From assembly GCA_947561715.1 (NCBI GenBank), contig OX387201.1, positions 5,226,001 to 5,290,000 on the forward strand: DNA of 64,000 nucleotides, written 5' to 3'. Positions 1 through 10,400 of the stretch are shown here, one piece after another. The notes beneath the pieces were generated by a model. It searched no databases and was not told the DNA's origin. It worked only from the letters and a program-made list of their open reading frames with translations. This DNA comes from Ascidia mentula (Eukaryota; Chordata; Ascidiacea; Phlebobranchia; Ascidiidae). How positions within the stretch are numbered: position 1 is the stretch's first letter; each line of letters starts with the position of its first letter. A program made the translations under genes and the position numbers.

Positions 1-746
1 AACAGCAATATTTGCATGATCAGTATAGCAAACAGAGCTCTAAGAACGATTTGTCGTGACAAACCAATGGGCAACATTATACGCTTTTGTTTACCTCGAA
101 TTGATTCAAAATTGTAACCAGCATGAGAAGCATTAACTGGATGTGCCTAGTCAGGAATGTGCGAAGTGTGTTTGGCGGGTAAAGCGTCTTTCGAAAAGTC
201 GCAATCCAGCTGAATCCACACATCAAAACCTTCCACACTTCCTTCGCGCGCACACTTTCTTAAGTCGCAAACAACAACCTTCCGCCAAACCGCAGATACG
301 CTATCAACACGAGGAGTTGACCGGTTGAGCTCAATTTTTATCGGAAAGGAAAATATAGTGTGAAAGTGCCGCGCGGTGCCGATTAGCAAACAACAATAGT
401 TGGTGGGCGCGTTGTAGAAGCTTCTAAAGCCATCTGCACTGTCGCCGGTAAGATAAGCGCAGTGAAGACGGATACAATGGCTGTAGCAAGCGAGGTGTGA
501 TTTAGCAAACTAAAACATCGACAGCCCGACTATAAGAGACAACGTGCAGTTCTGTGTTCATTCATACGCTCTGTTTTGTCACAGTAGCAACACAACAGCA
601 ACCTGAAGGTCAAAAGCTTGTTTGTTACTGAAGTTCATTGTTTTTGAGAGTTTCAGTCTGTTTCTTGTCGGAAAGGCGCAGTCAGTATCAATTATCTGCG
701 CTCCACTAATTCTGACCCAATTTCAAGGTTCAGATCGTGTTACTTT
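1..746. other. 5' flank and probable 5' UTR of the first gene
   Basis: No exon of a recognisable gene is visible here. Short open frames on both strands overlap each other and show no domain or splice logic. The stretch directly before the ATG at 747 lacks an obvious splice acceptor, so at least part of it may be 5' UTR of the coiled-coil gene. Confidence 0.4.
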
Positions 747-3242
747 ATGCGATTAAGTCACAGTGCTGGGAAGAAGAATAACAAGAACAAAACGCACGCA
801 ATGGCTACTTTGTTACAATTGTCGAGAAACAAAAGTCAAGCAAGGTCAACGCGTTCAATAATGAAGACAAGCTCAATCAAAGGCCAGTCCAACAGAAGTT
901 CCAGCGCAACTTTAGATTCTGATTGGAGCGGCACAACCAAAACCAGCGGCCAGACTTCAAGCCACAAACCACCGAGGTCGAAGGTCAATCGCAAGAGGTG
1001 CGCACGAAGACAACATGGTGGCATTATCGAAAACCGTTGGAGTCAACCTGACTTGACAGCATCGCCGATCAAGCAACCGCTGCGACGCTACATCTCAACC
1101 CAAGACCTTCTGACCACTGGAAACGAGGTAGGACCGTCAAGGATGTCTCCAAAGCACCTGGCAAAACAGAGAAGCCAAGCTGCGCCTTACCACTACAAAA
1201 AAGCTGCTGCAAAAGATGAACCCTCCACTCCCACACGGATACCGGTTTTTAAGACTACTGCATCTTCAGCGGAATCCATAAATTATCCCAGGCAAAGATT
1301 CGGGAATAGTTGCCACAGCATCGCAAACCACAGGAGTGAACTCCAAGAGAATGAAGCAACGACTGAATACCGACAAATGAATCACGTAAGCAAAGTCGTT
1401 TATAAATGACTATAATGTATTGTGATGCAAAGCAATGCAGCATAGTTCTTCAAATTGAGGACAAAAGGTTTAATTCTGTTTGTATTACAGCCTACAGGCC
1501 ATACATCGTTTTCAACGACCGAAATGGGCCATCTCCATTTTCGAATTGAAGAATTAGAAGAAAGCAATAAGAAACTGACCGGGCAAAACTATACGTTGGA
1601 AAAACAGGTAACATAAAGTTTACTAGAACTTTCCCTTGAATAAAAAACATGACTCACTAATGAATACCTCTGTTGATTTTTTCGTGACTGTAGCTTAAGC
1701 AAGCGAGCGAGCTTGTAAGAATTCTTCTTGGCAAAGCTAAAGATGCTGAAAAGAAGGCGAAAAAGGTTTCCGACTTGGAAATGGAAATTATTGTCCTACG
1801 ACGCCAACTAGCCCAAAGCAGGTATACAACTTATGCATTTTTTATAACGCCAACGATCCGAGACCTCAAAAAGGACCACAAAACGATCAGCTTCAATGTA
1901 ATCTTATTTCATGTGGGAATTTTTATTGAAATTGCTCGCTTTTGAGTTCTCGGATTGTACCGACACGTACAAAGGCCGATCTGTCGGACAACACCATGCA
2001 CAAGCTAATTCCTGTAGACATTTTCTTGGCAGTTTTTGCGTATACTTGCAAAACTTTTTAATAACGCTTTTTTATGACGCATGCAGTTCCCACGATCGAA
2101 TTATCTCGGTGAGTTCAACCCTTTCCGACGACGTTGGATGGAAAAGCGAGAGCGATAGCGTGTTCGACCAATCAGAAGCTCGCAAGTCTCCGATTGGCAC
2201 CTCCGATTCGAACTCTCAATCCAGTTTCGACTTCGACGTTCAGAACAAAGGTTTAAACACTATTTATATTTGTCTGGTGCTAGCGCATGCGCTATGTTGA
2301 AGAACTGGACTTTCGCTATTTTAATGTGTACGCTACCGTTGTGGAAAAGGTTAAACAGCATGTTTTTGTATTTATTTTTCCAGAAAATATTTCGTTTCCA
2401 TCCAGTTGTTTTTCGCGAACGTCGACATTACAGCGTAAAAGGGAGAGGGCGCCACCTCTCGGTTGTCGTTCTGTTGCGAAATCTCGTGACTTGCTGGATC
2501 GAGCCGACCTGAACGCAAATTACTCCACAGCGTACCCTTGTGGCGACAGTGACAAGTTTAACACGCTCCTTAGCGAACACAAGATGGCACTCAAACTTAT
2601 TCAGGTTAGTTTTGTTGCCAGGGCTAGAAGCAGAAAGTTAAAAGTAGCGTCATGAAATAACTTTTGTTTCTCAGAATCTGGAATCTAAATTTTCTGCCCA
2701 ACAAAAAGTGATTCGCGGGATAAAGCGTGACGTCACATCTGTGAAACATAAATCGAACTCGCAAAGTCTCGAGGATGTTCAGGATCAGCTCTCCTTGCTC
2801 ATCCAAAGCCTGAAGAAAGAGGTAATCGTCATACTAGCAACATATTTAGAATTATTTAACCAAAATCCCGTCTGTAGAACAGAACTTAGGATAATGCAAT
2901 TGCAGTTTCGGGGAGTTTCGTCAGAAAAAAAACATTTAATTTGTTTTCTGCAGAATATGTCATCACACGACATCGGCGATTATCTCGTTGAAACTTTTCA
3001 CAGGAACCAATCGTTGATCACATCAGGTTGGTAGCTTCCATTGTTATGTTGGGACAACAAAAAGTCACATTATTTTTCACGAAAAAATTTTTAAACAAAA
3101 AAGTTTTTCTAAGTTGTTCATTGTGCTTCCGGGGATTGTAGCTAAACTTACAAACCTTGTTCCAGACAGACAACCGCGTTCAAGGTTTCCCGACGTTGAA
3201 AGAGAAAGTCACTCGGCGCGAAGATCCTTGTCGCTGTCCTAA
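747..3242 (+). CDS. Coiled-coil, Ser/Arg/Lys-rich protein of unknown function
   Basis: I do not recognise this protein. The exon chain is 747-1385, 1491-1607, 1694-1821, 2087-2250, 2384-2604, 2675-2821, 2954-3026 and 3142-3242. All borders are GT..AG and the phases match. The N-terminal 210 residues are low-complexity, basic and rich in Ser, Thr, Lys and Gln. A short coiled coil follows (RIEELEESNKK through LEMEIIVLRRQL, about residues 228-290). Next comes a Ser/Asp-rich linker, a second helical stretch containing KMALKLIQNLESKF and EDVQDQLSLLIQSLKKE, and a basic Ser-rich tail. The pattern recalls centrosomal or cytoskeletal scaffolds, but that is a guess. The start could also be the ATG at 801, which has a better Kozak context. 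If the donor at 3027 is not used, the frame stops at 3034. An AATAAA lies near 3317. The gene is tail-to-tail with MORN5. Confidence 0.75.
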
Positions 3243-3854
3243 TTGCGTGCCATAAGTTCAAACATTTTGTTTCTGCGCCGTTTCCAACATGTCTGTGTAT
3301 CTCGAAAGTTACGCAATAATAAAACCCACAAAACACACCTGGTATTGCGTGCAGATTGCGATGTAACCACGTATGTAGGTCAAACTTGTGCCAGGATCTA
3401 GCATACTGCTTGCAGTGCACATACAACTTTACGGCCTTAAATCGATCACAACCGCAAACAATTATGTACACAAATGATAATATTGGTCCGCGCAGCAGGG
3501 TTGAAAGTATAAAAAAATTCTTTAAACAAAAAAAAGAACGATTTGATTTTCCAGGAAAAAATAAGTCATTGCTTTTTCGTATACAAGGTGATATTTCTTC
3601 AATAAGTGAATAATTTACAAAATTTAAGTTTCTCGTATAACTATTTGGGATAACCAGCCGTTGTATTCTTATCCGGTACAATGTGCCGGTAAAAACTCTT
3701 TCACTAGAACGGCTTAACAGCACTGTGGTCTAAAGTCTTGTGCCTATACCAGTTTTCATGAAGCACAACATCCTATATACTGTCCATGGGGACAGTACAT
3801 AGTTTTACAATCTTTATTTTGGATGTGAGACTAAAATAAAATACAATGAAACGA
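3243..3854. other. Convergent 3' UTR region
   Basis: This is the space between two convergent genes. It holds a + strand AATAAA near 3317 and, for the minus-strand gene, TTTATT at 3813-3818 (AATAAA when reversed). A 191-codon minus-strand open frame at 3148-3723 shows no domain and overlaps the last exon of the + strand gene, so I do not call it. Confidence 0.5.
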
Positions 3855-5755
3855 CTATTCCTTTTTCATTTGAAACGACACTCGTTTTGGTCCTGCACTG
3901 TTTTTGTTCGTTATGGACTGAGCGAAAGAGCCCGCTTTCCCCAGCGCTAATTTTCCGACTTGTTTACTGATTTTGGCCACATCGCTGTAGTCATCAATAC
4001 GCTGCAACCCAACAAACCGATCGTGGCCCTGACGACAATTCCTCACGATCCACTCGTGCTCGTCGTCAGTTACGTTGCGTACAAACTTGCCTGGCCTCTC
4101 TGGTAATGTATTTGCATAAAAAATAAGTGATTACTTGGACTGACCTGGATGATTGTATACAGTCGCCGCAAGACACCTATAATTGTTAGAAGAAAAAAAA
4201 ACCAAGGCCAAACGACGTTGTTAGTGGGAGATTTATATGCGTTATGAGAATATGGAAAATACAAATTCTATAAAATACCGGGTTAAAATAAAGCTGTTCA
4301 AAAGTTGATAGGAAAGTAAAATAGGAAAGAGTGCAGTTACGGTTATAACCGCGGTGAAACGATCAGTTTCGTGCGTGCTGCCTAATTTGGGCCAAAAACG
4401 CAACGAGCTGCGTTGTTGCTAAAACAAAAGTAAAACAGAAACCACGTTAGAAATTAAAAATTAAAAAATTAAAAGCATTCACGCAGCAACCAGCAAACGT
4501 GTCCATTGAATGTTCTGACTGAATCTCAAACTACGAACCTGAATTTTCAGCGTAACTGTAAAGCACCCGACTTGAATGATCGTAATACCCGTCCCCTGTA
4601 TCATAGCAGTTGTCTGGAATGCAGTGAACCGCTTTGCCACTTTCCGTACAGAGCGATGACATCATACATCGATCGACAGGGCGCAATCCGCCTGTTACTT
4701 CCTATATATAGTATAATCGACATTATCCTTAAATATACGTGATATATGCGTGGCCTTAATTGCTAATTACATAGAAAAATTAATGTAAGATTGGGCTTTA
4801 ACGTGTATCTGAATAACTGTTTCTTGCTACCACTGCACTGACCTCGTAAAACCTTCGGTCCCATACACGATTACAATAGCGCCACCCCGTGAGCGTTTCG
4901 CTGTCTCCTTCAAATTCAAGTCCGTCACTGAAAACGTATTTTCCACCCAAATCGATGCCTTTGGACCACTTTGATATGTATTTCCCTCCATCCGGAAAAT
5001 ATAAGGTGCCTATTAAAAACCAACTTTCTTATTCTATAAATTAGTATAGAGCAAGGGTCACCAAACTTCTTTCACAAAGGGCAATGTATCTGTCTGTAAA
5101 TATATGTGAGCAGTGGTGATCGTTGGCCGGAAAACCGTTCAAGACAAGATAATTTTATCAAAATGATCTCTTTGAGCAGAAGAATAAAAGGAATAAATCC
5201 TAAACTACAGCAGTCAAAAAGCAGTATCTAAACAAGATAAAAAAAGTGCCCAAAATAAGTGCACGTATACAAAATAAAACCCATATTTATCGTTCAAGCC
5301 AATATTTTGGTTGCAGAGTAATTACATCTTGACTCCAGCCTAATTCAACAGTTTCATACAACCTCTAAATCTATAGGGGGGATTTTTAATCATATGTAAA
5401 TTTTTTATTTCCGATTCTCCACTCTGACAAGTAACTGTTCTCGTTTTCCAGGAGCGCCCACGATCTTCTGTGTTGGCGTTCAATGTTATTCACATTAGTA
5501 TGCGTATCGCGAAAAGTTTTGTACTTACACGTGTTACACAAAAATGTCCAGCATGGAAAAAAATGCTCAATTATTCTGGCAGTTAGACGCAGTGCCAAGA
5601 TGAAACTAACCGTTGCCATGGAACATTCCGTCCAAAAATTCCCCCTCGTATCTTGTTTCGGTATCAAACCAGTAAGTGCCACTTCCCTCCATCCGTCCTT
5701 TTAAAATATCACCGTAATAGTTGGCCAGGCGGTGGTTTTGCTTTTCGGCATCCAT
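3855..5755 (-). CDS. MORN5: MORN repeat-containing protein 5
   Basis: Exons in reading order are 5755-5611, 5009-4843, 4701-4539 and 4099-3855, giving 239 residues. The N-terminal half carries MORN repeats, with [30 protein letters not shown] and [14 protein letters not shown] visible. The sequence then matches MORN5 outside the repeats: [30 protein letters not shown] and [20 protein letters not shown] align with the vertebrate protein in order and spacing. Vertebrate MORN5 is about 160 residues. This one has about 50 extra residues after the shared NCRQG motif and a longer middle. MORN5 is linked to cilia and sperm flagella in vertebrates, and a role here is by family only. The gene is divergent from HSP90B1, with 1.7 kb between the start codons. 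Confidence 0.9.
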
Positions 5756-6924
5756 GTTATTAGTTAACTAAAACGGTTTCCCTATTGATTTGTAAAGAAG
5801 TGGTTAACTACAACGAACAAGGTTGGACAATGACAATGGCTTTTGTGACATCACTATGCACTTCAGTGTTCGCTTGCTTGCTAAGGTCAGCAGTTGGTTT
5901 GTTTGACAACTTACATACTGGAAAATTTAAATTTATGCTTTTAATTTAGTATTGCCATCTCTTTTCGTGCGTCATGTACCTGCTGCTCCGAACCATTAAA
6001 GCTCTCACTACATGGCTTGTTACATAAACGAAACAACGTTGTATGTTCATTAAAACTATAATGGCGTCACACTAACCAGAATGTATTTCCTGCTTTGTTT
6101 CACAGCAAAAAGGAAAAAATCTAGCTATAACAGCTGAAACAAAGTGGTTATGAGCCTGTGGAATATTTCCTCAGTCGCGTAATTGTCTTGATGACAAAAC
6201 GTTGAGAAATGTTTATTATTAATTTGTATATTCTCGCCTTTAATACGCTATAGGTGCTTGGGGTGGGACGTCGGCCCTATAGCTCCAAAAATTAAATCAT
6301 AATTACATACTCCGTGCTATAACATTTAGCGGTTTATTTTCAAGCTACGTCACCGTATAATAATAAGGTCAAGTGATATCAAAATAAAATATATTAGGGC
6401 ATATAAACTTGAATTAACAAAAGGAATATATGATTTCCAAACCGAAACTCTACCAGCCTTTCACAATGCCTTTTTGCACCTGTTGCGACATTTCACGTTC
6501 ATTACACAAGAAATGCTTCAGAAAAGATTTTTTTTTAACATGCTAAAATACAGGGGTCCTAAAATATGGGCGGAGTGTATCAAGATCCTCCCATCAGGTT
6601 ACTGCCTTGTCTGCGCAGATATCTTTCGAAGAATAGTTGCATTTTTGTAGAAAATACAGTCGAGGCGCCAAAATAGGAAGCTATGCTGACAAACCAATCT
6701 TTTCCATGCCATTTGTTCTTTTGTATATGTGGAATGTCTTTTACCAGGATATAGGTCGTATAATTTGATAAACCAGGAGCTAATAAAAATAAAAGGTCAA
6801 ACAAACGTGCGTCAAATGCCAATTTCCGCTGTTTGACAAAGTACTGTAACACACCACGTATATTTCCATCACACACAGTTCGGTAACAGTAGCGGGACTT
6901 CCCCTGCAATAGTACGCTATTCGA
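5756..6924. other. Intergenic DNA between MORN5 and HSP90B1
   Basis: No coding exon is supported. A 129-codon minus-strand frame at 6580-6969 has no recognisable domain, low coding character, and overlaps the putative HSP90B1 promoter. The ends near MORN5 should hold its promoter. Confidence 0.4.
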
Positions 6925-6943
6925 CCAATCAAAAACAGCCAGA
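6925..6943 (+). promoter_or_regulatory. Second, imperfect ERSE-like site
   Basis: CCAAT-N9-CCAGA on the + strand, 26 bp from the exact ERSE and in opposite orientation. The CCAAT half and the 9-base spacer are right, and the second half has two differences from CCACG. Paired NF-Y sites at this spacing are common in chaperone promoters. It may be functional only through the CCAAT half. Confidence 0.4.
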
Positions 6944-6969
6944 TGCGGCATGTCCTGTGACGTAGGCAT

Positions 6970-6988
6970 CGTGGCGCAAGCCTATTGG
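6970..6988 (-). promoter_or_regulatory. ER stress response element (ERSE) upstream of HSP90B1
   Basis: Read on the minus strand this is CCAATAGGCTTGCGCCACG, an exact match to the ERSE consensus CCAAT-N9-CCACG, bound in mammals by NF-Y with ATF6 or XBP1. It lies 489 bp upstream of the HSP90B1 start codon. Vertebrate GRP94 and GRP78 promoters carry ERSEs, so position and gene identity agree. ERSEs act in either orientation. A TGACGTAG motif, close to an ATF6/CRE site, sits beside it at about 6957-6964. Confidence 0.75.
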
Positions 6989-7476
6989 TCGAGATATGAC
7001 AACCAGGAATGGACACGCAAGACTGCTTGCGCTACTTGACGAACGGTTGCGCTTGAGCGATTACAAAAAGACACGTTTTCAACGGATTCAACTAAAGTAA
7101 CCAACCAAAAGGAACACTTGGCAGAAGATTTTTTGCCTGCTCATAAATCTAGAGCTGGTATTTCTACCGGGTTGTTGTGCATCTTCAAAAGAGTAGTTTC
7201 GACACGTGAAGATACTGTAGATGCTACATCGTACGTGGTGATACGTCTTCACTGTTTATGTTATTTCGTACAAATTGGTCAGTTTTCGAAGTTTGCTACA
7301 GGATATTTAAAGGTCGATGCTTTAGAAATATATTGTCATGTGAAGTTACTATTTTTGCAGTCGTGACAAGAACTGTTTTGTGCCAGAAATCCTGGTTATG
7401 TATACTAAATGCAGTTTCAATTTTGATCAAGGTGAATCAGGGTAGGTAGTTAGAACGGGTTACCTGGAAAAAAAAC

Positions 7477-10400
7477 ATGTCAAAATCATTTTGGATGATT
7501 TCATTGGTGGCCTTGAGCCTACTTTTATGTGAGTTGATGATCAATTTTGTTAAAAGTAATTCATGTGACACATTCATAAATGCATTGTTGCATATACAGC
7601 TTCCACACAAGTTCGATCTGATGAAACTGAATCAACGGAAGACGAAAATCCCAAGGTAGAAGCTGATATTGGAAAAGCCAGTGACGCGTCCAAAACTGAT
7701 GATGAAGTGGTCCAAAGGTATACATGAATTATGGCAACAGTAGACCATTTTTGTGCAAAATAATACAGCCTTTTGCAAGAAATAACTTGTTAAAACCAAG
7801 CAATTCCTTAATCACATTATACTAACAGGGAAGAAGAGTCTATTCACATTGATGGTTTAAGTCCCAGTGAAGTAAAACAGCTTCGAGAACAGTCTGAGAA
7901 ACACGTCTTCCAGGCTGAAGTAAACCGAATGATGAAACTGATCATCAACTCGCTGTACAGAAACAAAGAGGTTTGTGATTGCCTTTAATGTTGTTAACAT
8001 CTTTGTGGCATGACTATGAACTAGTAAATTTGCATATTTATTATCTTACATTTTTACTGTACTTTTGTACATGGTGAATTGCTGTGCCATAACCCTGAAA
8101 AAGTATGACAGACAAAACATTAGTTACAAGTAAAATGTCTGATAATTTAAACACAGGAAGGACAGCTTTTTTTTTTAAATCACAATGCCTGGCTGCAACA
8201 GAAGCAATAGATATAATGATGGTTTTGTCATTAAGATTTTCTTGAGGGAGTTGATTTCAAATTCGTCTGATGCTTTGGACAAGATTAGACTTCTGTCTCT
8301 TACCGATGATGCTGCTTTGGCTGCCACTTCTGAGCTTTCCATTAAAGTCAAGGTTGGTATTGTTTAAAACAAGTGCACTACCCGCTAATGTCTGTGTTAC
8401 CATTTGATTTCTTTGCATTCAGATTGACAAAGAAAACAATGTCCTCCATGTGACTGATACTGGTATAGGAATGACCAAACAAGATCTTATAAGAAATCTG
8501 GGTACTATTGCTAAATCTGGTACAAGCGAGTTCTTCGAGCAAATGTCCAGTGTACAAACAGAAGACTCTGTTTCTGATTTGATTGGTCAATTCGGTGTTG
8601 GCTTCTACTCTGCTTTCTTGGGTAAATAAATGTTTATGTAATTTTATTTGTATTTAATTATATTTCAAGCTAAGTTTTTAAAATGTTTTCTAAACATTCA
8701 ATTATCTTGACAGTTGCGGACAAAGTTGTGGTCACCTCTAAACACAACAATGATGAAACCCAGCATATCTGGGAATCTGACTCGGATTCTTTCTCTATTG
8801 TCGATGACCCCAGGGGTAACACTCTCGGTCGTGGAACCACTGTTTCTCTCTACCTCAAGGAAGAAGCATCTGACTACCTGGACCCAGGAACCATCAGAAA
8901 CCTGGTATGATTTATTTGTGATTTGGCAGTTGAACTTCTGATGACCAAACAAGAAAAGCATGTTACTGTTTTGTTTTTCTTTTTCGGATTGTGTGCAAGG
9001 CGTGACCTTGAATTGCATATTTTTCTCCTTCAGATCCAGAAGTATTCTCAATTCATCAACTTCCCCATCTACTTGTGGGCAGAGAAAACTATCAAGGAAG
9101 AGGTTCCCGTGGAAGAGGAGGAAGAGAAGAAGGACGAGGCTTCCGAGGAAGAAACCGATGAAGAAAAAGATGACGAAGCAGAGGTAAGAACATCTACGAT
9201 GCTGTCTCACATACTTTTGTTTCCTGAAGCTAATCAAGCTTGCTTGAAATATGCAGGTGGAAGAAGAGGCTGAAGAAGAAAAGCCAAAGACCAAGACTGT
9301 TGAAAAAACAGTGTGGGATTGGGAGCTCATCAATGAGATGAAACCTGTCTGGCAGCGTCCGGCTAAAGATATTTCCGATGAAGAATACAACAAGTTCTAC
9401 CACTCCATATCCAAAGTAAGCTTAAGTTCTGTGCTACTTGGGATAAGTAAAAAACAAGACCATGATGCTCAAAATGTGCTTTAAAAACTTTTAATAGTCT
9501 TTGTTTGTGATTTAAAGTACAGAAACATAGCTCTTTGTTTAGGTATTGATACCCTTTAAATTGTTAACTGGTGTGTAATAGTTAATTTTTTACTGGAAAG
9601 AAATAACTCACTGTAAATTGCAGATATATATTTGTAACATGCATATCTTAAAATAAAGGAATCAACAGATCCACTTGCCAAAACCCACTTTGTAGCAGAA
9701 GGAGAAGTTTCATTTAAATCGATCCTATTCATCCCTGCCGGTGCGCCAGGTGGCATGTTCCAAGATTACGGCCAGAAAAAGACCGATTTCATTAAGGTCG
9801 GCTCGTTGCATGCCTCTCTTACAGTTGCATGGGCGTTTGCTGCACCCCCTTATACACCCTTACAAACCTCTCCCACGAACCTTTGCATGCAAATTTGCTA
9901 ATCCTGCTTGTATTTTTGTTTCTTTTGCTACCGAATCGCACAAGGACACGACAGATCCACTTGGGCATACCCATTTCGCTGCCGAAGGCGAAGTGTCGTT
10001 TAAGAGCGTCCTGTTTGTGCCCGAGGTAGCCCCCAAAGCGATGTTGGACGCTTACGGTAAAAAAGTGGACCACATTAAGGTAGACTGCGCCGAAAACGTA
10101 GTGTTGGGCTGGTCGGTTGATTAAGTTGACATGCTTAACATTCAACTGTTCAATGGTAGTAAAGGGAAACGAAAATCGGGTGCATTTTTCACTGATCCGT
10201 AAACAAACATTTAAATTAATTTTTCGAAGGTATTCCACAACCACTTATCTTCCTTTAGCCCTACTTCTTTTTTTTTGCTTTACCCATTTTTAAAGCACTT
10301 GCATGCCTTAGTGTTGCTTTTATACTGTGACCCCACACATCCGTGAATAGACTGGCATCTTTATGGAGTTCCAGCCTATTCATAGTACAGCAGGTTGCCG

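Noticed and set aside
3148..3723. 191-codon minus-strand open frame
   Set aside because: It overlaps the last exon of the + strand gene, has no domain, and its composition follows the reverse of UTR sequence.
6580..6969. 129-codon minus-strand open frame upstream of HSP90B1
   Set aside because: No domain, no splice partners, and it covers the ERSE promoter elements.
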